DNA from: Tunturiibacter empetritectus
GTDB lineage: Bacteria > Acidobacteriota > Terriglobia > Terriglobales > Acidobacteriaceae
Direction: 5' to 3'
Assembly (NCBI RefSeq): GCF_014201375.1
Contig: NZ_JACHDZ010000001.1
Span: 723,206-787,205, forward strand
DNA length: 64,000 nt
Each line of letters opens with the position of its first letter. Position 1 is the stretch's first letter. Of this stretch, positions 39,978-49,253 are shown one piece after another. The position numbers and the translations under genes were made by a program. Below the pieces are notes generated by a model. The model was not told where the DNA came from and made no database searches. It saw nothing but the letters and a program-made list of their open reading frames with translations.

Positions 39978-40053
39978 TGGAGCACCGAATGGGATTTGAA
40001 CCCATGAATACTGGTTTTGCAGACCAGCGCGTTAGCCACTTCGCCATCGGTGC
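39978..40053 (-). tRNA. tRNA-Cys (anticodon GCA)
   Basis: The minus strand folds into a complete tRNA of 76 bases including encoded CCA. The acceptor stem is GCACCGA with TCGGTGC, the discriminator is U as in tRNA-Cys, the anticodon arm is CTGGT-CTGCAAA-ACCAG, and the T-arm is ATGGG-TTCAAAT-CCCAT. It lies 46 bases after the peroxiredoxin stop on the same strand. Confidence 0.95.
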
Positions 40054-40099
40054 CCTTGCTCGCTACAAAACAGAAGTATAGCGGAGACCTTGTCCAACT

Positions 40100-40756
40100 C
40101 TACTCCGGTTGTGCCACCGTGCGGAGGTAAGGCTTCACCGTTTTGTAACCGGGGAAGATCTTATCGGCATCCTCATTCGACACTGCTCCAGTGATGATGA
40201 CGTCCTCGCCCTGCTTCCAGTTCGCCGGCGTCGCGACCTTATGTTTTGTCGTCAGCTGCATCGAGTCGAGCACGCGAATAATCTCATCGAAGTTGCGACC
40301 CGTCGTCATCGGATACGCGAGTGTCAGCTTGATCCTTTTGTCGGGGCCAATCACAAACACAGTGCGCACCGGCGCGTTGTTCGCAGCAGTTCGCCCCTCT
40401 GAAGTCTCTCCCGCATCGGCCGCAAGCATGTCATAGAGCTTCGCAATCTTCAGCTCCGTGTCGCCGATCAACGGATAGTTGACCTTCGCGCCTCCCACCT
40501 CCTCAATATCCGCGGCCCATCTCTCGTGGTTTACGATCGGGTCCACACTGAGTCCGATCACCTTGGCGCCACGCTTGGCGAAGTCGCCCTCCAGATTCGC
40601 CACCGCGCCGAGTTCGGTGGTACACACTGGCGTAAAGTCCTTCGGGTGCGAGAAGAGAACGGCCCAATTGTCACCAATCCATTCATGGAAATGAATCGTG
40701 CCCTGGGTAGTTTCGGCAGTGAAATCGGGAGCAATATCGTTGATGCGGAGTGACAT
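40100..40756 (-). CDS. 1-Cys peroxiredoxin (Prx6 type)
   Basis: A 218-residue peroxiredoxin with the active-site motif FTPVCTTE (Thr42, peroxidatic Cys45) and the long C-terminal domain of the Prx6/AhpC-like 1-Cys group. It reduces hydrogen peroxide and organic or phospholipid hydroperoxides in the cytoplasm. The frame is open 13 codons upstream, but the ATG at 40756 begins MSLRINDIAPDF, the normal N terminus, and has GAAGG before it. A hairpin with a U-tract on the same strand lies about 95 bases upstream and could attenuate its transcript. Confidence 0.93.
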   Translation of the reverse strand: MSLRINDIAPDFTAETTQGTIHFHEWIGDNWAVLFSHPKDFTPVCTTELGAVANLEGDFAKRGAKVIGLSVDPIVNHERWAADIEEVGGAKVNYPLIGDTELKIAKLYDMLAADAGETSEGRTAANNAPVRTVFVIGPDKRIKLTLAYPMTTGRNFDEIIRVLDSMQLTTKHKVATPANWKQGEDVIITGAVSNEDADKIFPGYKTVKPYLRTVAQPE

Positions 40757-41081
40757 GGTCGATTCGCCTTCTTTGGGGTTCACCCAATCCTTCAATTCCT
40801 AAATGAACTGCTCGCCAACATGGTCTGATCTTCTGATGCTCAACGTAGAAAACCCACCCGGCTTATTCGCTCTGGGTGGGTCTATGTGCTCCTCGAAGAG
40901 GGTCTGCTTCGATTAGCTCATCGACACACCCACACTGGGCTACAGCAACAGCAGCAGAGTGTGGACATCGAGTTGGGCATCATCGTCATCGCTATATGTT
41001 TTGTACCGCAGCCAGCTAAGCTAGCATGAGGCCGGTTCACCCCATCGCGGTCTTTTCAAAAGATACTTCCGAGGAGCATCC
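40757..41081. other. Divergent region between peroxiredoxin and PhzF-like genes
   Basis: Contains the hairpin at 40852-40881 and presumably both promoters. No clear -35/-10 pair is seen and no coding frame is credible. Confidence 0.35.
40852..40881 (-). terminator. Hairpin followed by U-tract, in the peroxiredoxin leader region
   Basis: ACCCACCC and GGGTGGGT form an 8-base stem around a 14-base loop. On the minus strand the stem is followed by TTTTCT. It is built like an intrinsic terminator for minus-strand transcription, yet no minus-strand gene lies upstream of it, so it may act as a leader attenuator or end a small transcript. Confidence 0.5.
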
Positions 41082-42050
41082 ATGTCAAATGACAGCCCCG
41101 CCGTTGCGTCGACAACAGCACACCCGTCGACCTCTCGCATCTTCGACTTCGCCCAGGTCGACGTCTTCGCCGAACGTCCTCTCGAAGGCAACGCGCTTGC
41201 CATCTTCACCGACGCTCGCGGCCTCACCTCCGACGAGATGCAGGCCCTGGCCCGCGAGACCAACCTGAGTGAAACCACCTTCATCCTTTCCCGAGCCCCG
41301 GAGATCGAGCGCGAACGCGGCGTCCAGGTCCGCATCTTCCTCACCATCGAAGAGGTCCCCTTCGCCGGCCACCCAACCCTTGGCACGGCCAGCTGGCTCT
41401 ATTGGAATCACCCAACCCTTCGCGGCGCAGAGCAGATCACTCTCGATCTGGGAATCGGTCCAATCCCAGTTCGCTTCCAGGCTCCACAGCCTCAAGAGCT
41501 CGGAGTCTTCGGTACTATGCGACAGAACGATCCAACCTTTGGCAAAGCTCTCAGCACTCCCGACGACCGCGCAGCCCTGGCCAGTGCGCTCAATCTCTCC
41601 ATCGAAGACCTCGACCCACATCTCCCCGCGCAGGTCATCTCCACCGGCATGGCGTACTGCATCGTACCCTTGCGATCGCTCGAGGTCGCCAGCCGTCTGC
41701 ACATCCTTGGTTCGCAAAGCGCTCGCCAGTTTCTTGACCGCGTCGGCGCGAAGTTCTTCCACTGCATTGCTCCCGCTAATGAGAACTCAGCAGCACAATG
41801 GCACGCACGCATGCAGTTCGACTCCGGCGAAGATCCTGCGACCGGCTCTGCCTCCGGCTGCACCATCGCTTACCTCGTCCGTCATGGACTCGCTGCCAGC
41901 GGACAGCAGATCGTCATCGAGCAGGGAATCGAGATGCTTCGTCCCAGTCGCATTCATGTCAGCGCCGCACTCGAAGACGGCATCGTCACAAAAGTGTTCG
42001 TCGGTGGCCGCACCATTCCTGTTGCAACGGGACGCTTTTTCCTGCCGTGA
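41082..42050 (+). CDS. PhzF-family isomerase/epimerase-like protein
   Basis: A 322-residue protein of the PhzF/DapF-fold family. It shows FAQVDVFAERPLEGN near the start, the catalytic Glu in NLSETTF (Glu64), the GHPTLGTA loop and GEDPATGSASG in the second half. A strong GAGGAG precedes the ATG. PhzF itself isomerises a phenazine precursor, but no phenazine genes are present, and most family members in soil bacteria have unknown substrates. It is divergent from the peroxiredoxin gene and monocistronic as far as seen. Confidence 0.9.
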   Translation: MSNDSPAVASTTAHPSTSRIFDFAQVDVFAERPLEGNALAIFTDARGLTSDEMQALARETNLSETTFILSRAPEIERERGVQVRIFLTIEEVPFAGHPTLGTASWLYWNHPTLRGAEQITLDLGIGPIPVRFQAPQPQELGVFGTMRQNDPTFGKALSTPDDRAALASALNLSIEDLDPHLPAQVISTGMAYCIVPLRSLEVASRLHILGSQSARQFLDRVGAKFFHCIAPANENSAAQWHARMQFDSGEDPATGSASGCTIAYLVRHGLAASGQQIVIEQGIEMLRPSRIHVSAALEDGIVTKVFVGGRTIPVATGRFFLP

Positions 42051-42711
42051 TGCACTCGATTTCAACAGGCGCCCATCATGAATCGCCAATGAATACGGCC
42101 CCTTCCGAGGATCGGTGGATGTGCAAGCTCTAATATTGCGAGTCTTCGCCCAAACTTCGCCGCTTGCCAAGTTACCCACTCATTCGTACTGTTGGAAAGC
42201 GTTGACGACGACGTTGCCTGCAAAAGGGAAGCGTCGTTGGAGATGATTTGCTTTCGCCTGTTTTCTGACAATTTGAGTTGAGAGAAGCTCGACTGCCCCG
42301 CAGTCGTGACTCCCCAGCGCAATCTTACTGTCTGCACGCGCAGTGAGATCGATGCCAGCATCTCCGGCATCGACACTCACTGTATCCGCAGCAGAAGGAT
42401 CCCCTGCGCTCTCGGAGCCGCGTGGCAACCTGCGCCGGCCTACAGCCTCTCTCGCACCCCGCGGTTCGGCAGCTTCGCTCGCTGGACAGATGGCCCTGAT
42501 CCCTCGTGGAGCAGACAGGAGAGCCTTGCTCATTCCGTCTTCTCCGCTTCCGGAGCAGCGGACCCACTACGCGCTGAGAGCCGCATCCGGCCGAACCACG
42601 GGGAAGTTTTGAACACCACCAGACCGGCCCGTCTGCAAACCAGCAGACGCGTCAGACTGGCCCATCGGCCGCGAGCCACCAGAAGGTGGTGTCCGGCAGA
42701 AGAGAGACTGC
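42051..42711. other. 660-base region without a confident gene
   Basis: Overlapping frames exist on both strands (for example 42343-42612 plus and 42180-42533 minus), but none has a good start with a ribosome site or a recognisable family, and they contradict one another. The promoter of the receiver-domain gene should lie in the last 100 bases. Confidence 0.35.
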
Positions 42712-43161
42712 ATGCGCCCCAAGAAAACGATTCTCTGCGTAGATGACAATGAACAAATTCTCTCCGTCCGCACCTTCCTCCTCGAGACTCGTGGCTATCG
42801 CGTCATCGCTGCCCACAGCGCGCAGGAGGCGCTCACCGTTCTCGATCAATATCTCCCTGGCACACTCGACCTCATTCTCTGCGATCTCATCATGCCGCAG
42901 ATGGACGGCAACGAACTGGTCCGCCGCGCCAAGCAACTCCATCCCGGCTTGCCCGCGATGATCGTCTCCGGCACCGTCAACGCATTCGATCGAGCCGTTC
43001 ACGCCGATGTCTTCCTCCCTAAAGGCGCTTCGTCCCCGGCGGAGATGATCGAACGTATCCGAGTCCTCGTAGCGCGCAAGCGTGGCCCGAAGAAGGCCAT
43101 CGTTGCGTCGACATCGCAATCTCCACAACTTGGTTCCTTCACTCACGCGACGGCAAGCTAG
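42712..43161 (+). CDS. Single-domain response regulator (receiver only)
   Basis: A 149-residue CheY-like receiver. The acidic pair is in CVDDNE (Asp11-Asp12), the phosphorylated Asp58 is in LILCDLIMPQMDG, and the conserved Ser86 and Lys104 (FLPKG) are in place. The last 30 residues are a Lys/Ser-rich tail with no output domain. It probably relays a phosphate or binds a partner. No histidine kinase is nearby, so its partner is unknown. It converges on recG with a gap of about 50 bases. Confidence 0.88.
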   Translation: MRPKKTILCVDDNEQILSVRTFLLETRGYRVIAAHSAQEALTVLDQYLPGTLDLILCDLIMPQMDGNELVRRAKQLHPGLPAMIVSGTVNAFDRAVHADVFLPKGASSPAEMIERIRVLVARKRGPKKAIVASTSQSPQLGSFTHATAS

Positions 43162-43212
43162 GCATCTCGCAACGAAGAGCGGTCTCTAATCTGCAGCAGA
43201 GGTTCAAAGAAA

Positions 43213-45660
43213 TTACGCCTCGACCAAGCCATACTTCCTCTGCCACTGCATCTTCAACCGCGCCCACACAGCGTCCTTCTCTTCACTCAAAACGGATGGA
43301 TCAGGTTCCGACGCAAAGCGCGCAGCCTCCGTCTTGGCCAACTCCAGCAGCGCACGGTCGCGTATCAGATTCGCAACCCTGAACTCCGGCATACCGGCCT
43401 GGCGTGTTCCAAAGAACTCTCCTGGCCCGCGTTGCTGCAGATCAAGCTCAGCCAGTTCAAACCCATTCTGCGTGCGCAGCATCGCATCCAGTCTGGCCTC
43501 AGCCTGTTCGCTTACCCTTCCGCCTGTCATCAACACGCAGAAGCTCTTCGCCGCTCCACGGCCAACCCGTCCGCGCAACTGATGCATCTGCGCCAACCCG
43601 AACCGCTCGGCATGTTCGATCACCATCACCGAAGCGTTAGGAACATCGACGCCCACTTCGATCACCGTCGTCGCAATCAGCACATCAAGGTCTCCCCGCT
43701 GAAACCGCCGCATCGTCACGTCCTTGTCGTCCGCGCTCAACCGCCCATGCAGCAGCCCAAGTCGTAGTCCAGTCAGTGGCCCCAGCCGCAGCTCCTCATA
43801 CATATCCGTCGCTGCTCGAAGCGCTCTCTTCGGCTCAAACAACTTCTCCGTCTTCGCAGAAGACTTCGTGCGCGTAGCCTTTGCACTTCCGCCCTTCACG
43901 GCCGTCCCCTTCTTCCGCGCCGCTGTTTCTTTGTTGTCATTCCGCAGCGCAGCGGAGGAATCTGCTTTTGCTTTTACGCTTGCGCTCGCCTCCTCCGGTT
44001 CAACATCCTGCGGAAAATCCAACTCTGGTTGATCATCCTTCGCACCTTCAATCACCGGATACACGATATACGCCTGCCGTCCTGCCTCGACCTGCTTGCG
44101 CACAAAAGCCCACACGTCTTCTGCCCGTTCCTCTGTCGTTCGTCTAGTCACAACCGAAGTGCGCCCCGGCGGCAGTTCATCGATCACACTCGCGTCAAGA
44201 TCGCCGTACAACGTCAACGCAAGTGTTCGCGGAATTGGCGTAGCCGTCATCACCAGTACATCCGGATCGAGCGCACCCGGCTTCTTCATCAATCGAAATC
44301 GCTGCTGCACGCCGAACCTGTGCTGTTCATCGACAATCACAAGGCCAAGGTTTTCAAAGTCGACTTTATCCTCGATCAGCGCATGAGTCCCAATCGCAAG
44401 ATCGGTCTCGCCGCGGAAGATTCTTCCACGCGCCTCCCGTTTCGTCGCCTCATCCAGCGATCCCGTCAGAAGGGTCACCCGATAAGGCCTTCCCGTTCGC
44501 GGCGACAGCACATCACCCAGCAGCTTCCTCGCGGAAAGATAGTGCTGCGTCGCCAGAATCTCCGTCGGTGCCATCAAAGCCGTCTGGTAGCCGTTTTCAA
44601 TAGCTACCAGCGCAGCCTGCATCGCGACGATCGTCTTGCCTGACCCCACATCGCCCTGCAGCAATCGCCGCATTGGCTGCGGCCTGCGCATATCGCTCGC
44701 AATCTCGCCCAGCACGCGCTTCTGCGCCGCAGTCGGATGGAAGGGAAGCACCTGCTTGATCGCCTCCCGCACCTTCACATTCGTCACGAACGCAGTGCCT
44801 TCGCGCTCCCTCATGCGCCGCCGCTTCAACTCCAGTCCCAGCTCGAGGTAGAAGAACTCTTCGAAGATCAACCGCCGATGTCCCGGCGTCGTCGCCGACA
44901 TCAACTCCACCATCGGTGTTCCGGCTTCAGGAAAATGCACAGCCTGCAGCGCCTTCAGCCGCTCAGGAAACTCCAGCCGCTTAAGCATCGCCCCTGGCAA
45001 CGTCTCAGACACTCCGTTCTCTCCCGGCCCACGCAGTCTGGGTGCCCCATCCATCGCAGTCTCACCGCGATGGGTGGGATGTATGCTGCCAGCATCCTCA
45101 AGTTCTTCAAACAGAGCCCAGATCACCCGCCTGAGCCACTTCGATCCCAGCTTCGCTCCCCACGCCGTAGTGCCCCCCAGCGACTCATACACCGGCACAA
45201 TCCGCCCAACCTCAAGCATGGAAAACTCAGCATCCGCACCGGCCCCCGAAGGCAGAATCTCAAACTGCGGCTGAATCATCTTGAACTTTCCCGCGCTGCT
45301 CCGCGAAGGTTCAAGCTTGCCATACAGCGCAACCATCTGCCCCACGTGAAACTTGTCCCTCAGATATGTCCCGCGAAACCACATGCACTTCACCGTGCTG
45401 AGTCCCTGCCCCACTGTCATCTCAAACAACGGCATGCTCCGCGTCTGCAGCAGCACCGTCCCGCGCACCTCGCCGATCACTGATGCCATCGTCCCCGCCT
45501 TCAGTTCGTTCATCGGCACGGGGTTCAGGCGATCCTCATAGCGAAAGGGCAGGTGATACAGCAGATCCTCGACCGTCTCGACGCCGCGCTTGGCAAGCTC
45601 GACCGCAATCCGCTCCCCCACGAGCTTCACAAACTTGATAGGTGTAGAAAGTTCCAGCAC
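43213..45660 (-). CDS. recG: ATP-dependent DNA helicase RecG, with an extra basic insert
   Basis: An 815-residue RecG that reverses stalled replication forks and processes branched DNA. The N-terminal wedge (OB) domain is followed by helicase lobes with GDVGSGKT (336-343), DEQH (444-447), TATPIPRT and QLRGRVGRG. Usual length is about 690-700; the excess includes a Lys/Ala/Ser-rich insert at about 541-610 in the second lobe. Part of that insert (about 566-578) is the translation of a short palindromic repeat. An additional loop lies at about 185-225. The start is GTG without a clear ribosome site, but MLELSTPIKFVKLVG is the usual beginning. It diverges from the MFS gene. Confidence 0.93.
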   Translation of the reverse strand: MLELSTPIKFVKLVGERIAVELAKRGVETVEDLLYHLPFRYEDRLNPVPMNELKAGTMASVIGEVRGTVLLQTRSMPLFEMTVGQGLSTVKCMWFRGTYLRDKFHVGQMVALYGKLEPSRSSAGKFKMIQPQFEILPSGAGADAEFSMLEVGRIVPVYESLGGTTAWGAKLGSKWLRRVIWALFEELEDAGSIHPTHRGETAMDGAPRLRGPGENGVSETLPGAMLKRLEFPERLKALQAVHFPEAGTPMVELMSATTPGHRRLIFEEFFYLELGLELKRRRMREREGTAFVTNVKVREAIKQVLPFHPTAAQKRVLGEIASDMRRPQPMRRLLQGDVGSGKTIVAMQAALVAIENGYQTALMAPTEILATQHYLSARKLLGDVLSPRTGRPYRVTLLTGSLDEATKREARGRIFRGETDLAIGTHALIEDKVDFENLGLVIVDEQHRFGVQQRFRLMKKPGALDPDVLVMTATPIPRTLALTLYGDLDASVIDELPPGRTSVVTRRTTEERAEDVWAFVRKQVEAGRQAYIVYPVIEGAKDDQPELDFPQDVEPEEASASVKAKADSSAALRNDNKETAARKKGTAVKGGSAKATRTKSSAKTEKLFEPKRALRAATDMYEELRLGPLTGLRLGLLHGRLSADDKDVTMRRFQRGDLDVLIATTVIEVGVDVPNASVMVIEHAERFGLAQMHQLRGRVGRGAAKSFCVLMTGGRVSEQAEARLDAMLRTQNGFELAELDLQQRGPGEFFGTRQAGMPEFRVANLIRDRALLELAKTEAARFASEPDPSVLSEEKDAVWARLKMQWQRKYGLVEA
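43931..43969. repeat. Palindromic repeat inside the recG coding region
   Basis: TGTCATTCCGCAGCGCAGCG and the following GAGGAATCTGC read on the coding strand as CTCCGCTGCG..GGAATGACA. This is a short form of the stem-loop elements at 59034, 59247 and 60860, which share CTGCG before and GATGAC after the stem. It is in frame and encodes SSAALRNDN. Confidence 0.5.
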
Positions 45661-45751
45661 AGACCGATGCTACCAAGAACCAGCCGTGGCCAACTCCCGC
45701 ACCTCCACAACAGCCCTTCAGTATTGACAGCAGATATGTTGCAATAAAAGA

Positions 45752-46984
45752 ATGCCTGCCTCTGAAGCGAGCTCAGTAACGACCGCCGAGCGCAAAAACA
45801 TCCTGCTGCACACGCCGCTGATGGCGCTTGCTGTAGCCGCCTTCGGCATCGGCACCTCCGAGTTCATCATCATGGGCCTGCTGCCCAACCTCGCCGACGA
45901 CTTCCACGTCAGCATCCCCAAGGCAGGCGTCCTCGTCACCGGTTACGCGCTCTCCGTCACCATCGGCGCGCCAATCGTAGCCATCGCCACCGCCCGCCTC
46001 GAGCGCAAACTTGCCCTCCTTCTTCTCATGGGCGTCTTCACCCTGGGCAACCTGGCCTGCGCCGTAGCCCCCACCTACAACCTCCTCTTCGCCGCCCGCG
46101 TCCTTACCGCCCTCTGCCACGGAGCCTTCTTCGGCATCGGCAGCGTCGTCGCTGCAAATCTGGTTCCCCGCAACCAGCGCGCCCAGGCGATCGCGCTCAT
46201 GTTTTCCGGGCTAACACTCGCCAACGTCCTTGGAGTTCCAGCTGGCACCGCCCTGGGCCAGGCCTACGGCTGGAGATTCGCCTTCTGGGCCATCGTCCCC
46301 ATAGGCCTCCTCGCCGCAACTGCCGTCTTCTTCCTGGTCCCTAAGCAAGCGGCAGGCTCCGGCGGTCTCCTCCACGAGTTCCGAGTCCTCCGCAAGCCTC
46401 AAGTCCTGCTCGTCCTCGCCATGAGCGTCCTTACCTCCGCCTCGCTCTTCTGCGTCTTCACCTACATCGCCCCAACCCTCGAAGCCGTAACCCTGGTCTC
46501 CCCCCACGCCGTCACACTCACGCTTCTTCTCTTCGGCGTCGGCATCACCGTAGGCAACTTCCTCGGCGGCACTCTCAGCGACTGGCGCCCAATGGCCTTC
46601 CTCATCGGCGCTCTCCTCACCCTTCTGGCCTCGCTCCTGGCGCTGTATTACGCCGAACCCCACGTCATCCCCGCCATCGCCACAATCCTCATCTGGGGAG
46701 CGATCCAGTTCGCCGCCGGAGCCCCGCTCCAATCCCGCATCGTCGACCAGGCCGCCGCCGCCCCCAACCTCGCTTCTACCCTCAACCAGGGAGCCTTCAA
46801 CTTCGGCAACGCCACCGGAGCCTCTCTCGGCGGTATGATGCTCACCGCCGGCTACACCTACCGCCAACTCCCTCTCGCCAGCATCATCGTGACCCTCATC
46901 ACCTTGATCCTCGCCATCCTCTCCGCCCGGCTCGATCGCAGACACCGCGACGCCCGTATCGCCGAGCAGCTATCCGTACTTTGA
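45752..46984 (+). CDS. MFS efflux transporter (DHA1/AraJ-like)
   Basis: A 410-residue major facilitator protein with twelve predicted membrane helices. It opens with AFGIGTSEFIIMGLLPNLA, typical of the AraJ/YdeA/chloramphenicol-efflux subgroup, and contains GYALSVTIGAP (motif C region) and RVLTALCHGAFFG. It probably exports a small molecule or sugar by proton antiport. Only 91 bases separate it from the divergent recG. A TTGACA at 45724 is too close to the ATG to act as its -35. The substrate cannot be told. Confidence 0.88.
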   Translation: MPASEASSVTTAERKNILLHTPLMALAVAAFGIGTSEFIIMGLLPNLADDFHVSIPKAGVLVTGYALSVTIGAPIVAIATARLERKLALLLLMGVFTLGNLACAVAPTYNLLFAARVLTALCHGAFFGIGSVVAANLVPRNQRAQAIALMFSGLTLANVLGVPAGTALGQAYGWRFAFWAIVPIGLLAATAVFFLVPKQAAGSGGLLHEFRVLRKPQVLLVLAMSVLTSASLFCVFTYIAPTLEAVTLVSPHAVTLTLLLFGVGITVGNFLGGTLSDWRPMAFLIGALLTLLASLLALYYAEPHVIPAIATILIWGAIQFAAGAPLQSRIVDQAAAAPNLASTLNQGAFNFGNATGASLGGMMLTAGYTYRQLPLASIIVTLITLILAILSARLDRRHRDARIAEQLSVL

Positions 46985-47045
46985 CCCCACACAAAGATAC
47001 CTAAACCCCCTGCTAAACTTGCATTAACTGAATACACGAGAACCC

Positions 47046-47987
47046 ATGCCCATCGTAGAACTGCAACATGTCCGCAAGGCCTACGACACCAAGATCGCCG
47101 TAGCAGACCTCAGTTTCACCGTCGAGCCGGGCAGCATGTTCGGCCTCCTCGGCCCCAACGGCTCCGGCAAAACCTCCTCCATCCGCATGATGATCGGCAT
47201 CACGGTCCCCGACTCCGGCACCGTCAGCCTCTTCGGCCAGCCCTTCAACCGCGACCTCCTCAAACGCGTCGGCTATCTCCCCGAAGAGCGCGGCCTCTAC
47301 AAAAAGATGAAGGTCATGGACCAACTCATCTTCCTCGGCCAGCTCCGCGGTCTAGACGCCACCATTGCATCCAAGCGAGCGCACGACTGGTGCGACCGCC
47401 TCGGCATCACCCCATCCATCGACAAGAAGACCGAAGAACTCTCCAAGGGCATGCAGCAAAAGATCCAGTTCATCTCCACCCTCCTCCACGAGCCAGAGCT
47501 CATCATCATGGACGAGCCCTTCAGCGGCCTCGACCCCGTCAACGCTGTCCTCCTGATGGACACTCTCGTCGACCTCCGCAAACAGGGCCGCACCATTCTT
47601 TTCTCCACCCACCGCATGGATCAGGTCGAAAAGATCTGCGACAACATCTGCCTCATCCACAACAGCCACCTCGTCCTCTCCGGTTCCATGCGCGAGATCA
47701 AGTCCCGCTACCCCGCAAACCGCGTCCTCATCAACTTCACCGGCAACGACTCCTTCCTCAACCACCCCGCCATCCACTCCGCCAAGAACTACGGCGGCCA
47801 CGCCGAAATCCGCCTCCGCACCTCAGGAGACGACGGAGCCGACGCCCAATCCCTCCTCGCCGAAGCCATCCGCACCGGCGCCCGCATCACCCGCTTCGAA
47901 GTCATGGAGCCGACACTCGAAGAGATCTTCATCGAAAAGGTCTCCGAGGAAACCGGTATCCCGGCTGGAGAAAAAGTTCATGCATAA
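47046..47987 (+). CDS. ABC-2 exporter ATP-binding protein
   Basis: A 313-residue ATPase with Walker A GPNGSGKT (36-43), the signature LSKGMQQK (ABC loop), Walker B IIMDEPFSGLDP and the switch His in STHRMD. The C-terminal extension (about 225-313) is of the DUF4162 type found in NatA/YhaQ-like exporters. It powers the permease encoded next, whose start overlaps its end by eight bases. The pair could export Na+, a lipid or a small toxic compound; YhaQP/NatAB similarity is the best guide. Confidence 0.92.
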   Translation: MPIVELQHVRKAYDTKIAVADLSFTVEPGSMFGLLGPNGSGKTSSIRMMIGITVPDSGTVSLFGQPFNRDLLKRVGYLPEERGLYKKMKVMDQLIFLGQLRGLDATIASKRAHDWCDRLGITPSIDKKTEELSKGMQQKIQFISTLLHEPELIIMDEPFSGLDPVNAVLLMDTLVDLRKQGRTILFSTHRMDQVEKICDNICLIHNSHLVLSGSMREIKSRYPANRVLINFTGNDSFLNHPAIHSAKNYGGHAEIRLRTSGDDGADAQSLLAEAIRTGARITRFEVMEPTLEEIFIEKVSEETGIPAGEKVHA

Positions 47988-49224
47988 CATCTGGCTCATC
48001 GCCAAACGCGAGTACCTCGAGCGCATCCGCACCAGGGCCTTTCTCATCGCCACCATTCTCATTCCGCTCTTCATGGGAGCCTTTGTCTTTGGCAGCGGCT
48101 ATCTCGCCTCTCGCACAAGATCCTCCGCCCACATTGCCATCGTCTCGACCGACTCCTCCTTCTCCGCCGACCTTAGGCACGAACTCCAGACCGGAAAAAA
48201 CAGTGGCATGACGGTCGAAGTTCTCACCCCAACCTCCGCATCCAACACCGACGAGATCCGCGCCAACCTCGACCGCAATCTGCAGAGCAAATCCGGAGAC
48301 CTCACGGGCTATCTCGTCGTCACGCCGGCCCCACAGCCAAACGCTCGTCCCACCTTCACCTACATTCCCCGCTCAGCCGGCGACATCAGCACCGAAGACT
48401 TACTCTCCACCGCAATCCAAAACGTCCTCACCCGCGAAGGCCTAGGCCGCCAGGGCATGGGGTCGTCGGACATCGCGGCCCTCATGGCTCCCGTCGTCAT
48501 CGACACCAGCAAGACCGGCGACAGCCGCGCCGCCTTCGGTGCCGCCTATCTCCTCTTCTTCCTCATGTACATGGTCATCATGCTTTACGGCATGAACACC
48601 GCGCGCTCCATCATCGAAGAAAAGAGCAGCCGCGTCTTCGAGGTCATGCTCTCCACCATCAGGCCCGACGAGATGCTCGCCGGCAAGATCCTCGGCGTCG
48701 GCGCCGTCGGCATCACGCAGGTTGGCGTCTGGATGCTGGCCGCCGCTGCACTAGGTTCAACCTCGCTCGCAACCGGCCTCATCGGCAGCGGCCATGCGCT
48801 CATCAGCGCCACGCAGATCTTCTTCTTCGTCGCCTACTTCATCTTTGGCTTTCTGGTCTACTCCAGCATCGCGGCCGCTCTAGGGGCCATGACGAACTCC
48901 GAGCAGGAGCTCCAGCAGCTCAATATGTTCCTTGTTATCCCGCTAGCGTTTTGTTTCCTCATGATCTTCGTCATCGTGCGCGCACCCAACTCCACCCTCG
49001 CCCAGATCGTCTCCCTCATCCCCTTCTGCAGCCCTCTCCTGATGAACTTTCGCATCTCCCTCACCACAGTTCCACCCTGGCAGATCGGTCTCTCGTTCGT
49101 GCTCATGAGCCTGACGATCCTTGCCATCCTCTGGGTTGCGAGCCGCATCTATCGCGTCGGCATTCTCATGTACGGCAAGAAGCCCAACCTCCCCGAGATC
49201 CTACGCTGGCTAAGGTACAGCTAG
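47980..49224 (+). CDS. ABC-2 family exporter permease
   Basis: A 414-residue membrane protein with one helix at the N terminus (about 22-42), a large extracytoplasmic domain (about 45-180) and five or more helices in the second half. This is the topology of NatB/YhaP permeases. It begins MHNIWLIAKREYLERIRTRAF, the usual amphipathic start of the group. Its ATG lies inside the end of the ATPase gene, so translation is coupled. Substrate unknown. Confidence 0.9.
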   Translation: MHNIWLIAKREYLERIRTRAFLIATILIPLFMGAFVFGSGYLASRTRSSAHIAIVSTDSSFSADLRHELQTGKNSGMTVEVLTPTSASNTDEIRANLDRNLQSKSGDLTGYLVVTPAPQPNARPTFTYIPRSAGDISTEDLLSTAIQNVLTREGLGRQGMGSSDIAALMAPVVIDTSKTGDSRAAFGAAYLLFFLMYMVIMLYGMNTARSIIEEKSSRVFEVMLSTIRPDEMLAGKILGVGAVGITQVGVWMLAAAALGSTSLATGLIGSGHALISATQIFFFVAYFIFGFLVYSSIAAALGAMTNSEQELQQLNMFLVIPLAFCFLMIFVIVRAPNSTLAQIVSLIPFCSPLLMNFRISLTTVPPWQIGLSFVLMSLTILAILWVASRIYRVGILMYGKKPNLPEILRWLRYS

Positions 49225-49253
49225 TCGTCTGTTCCGACAAAAGGTCAGCCCGT

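Noticed and set aside
41082..42050. Phenazine biosynthesis locus because of the PhzF-like gene
   Set aside because: No other phz genes are present and PhzF homologues are widespread outside phenazine pathways.
42180..42612. Small genes on either strand before the receiver-domain gene
   Set aside because: The frames overlap each other, lack good ribosome sites and match no family I recognise.
45724..45729. TTGACA as a -35 for the MFS gene
   Set aside because: The matching -10 position would fall on the start codon, and no TATAAT-like sequence is there.
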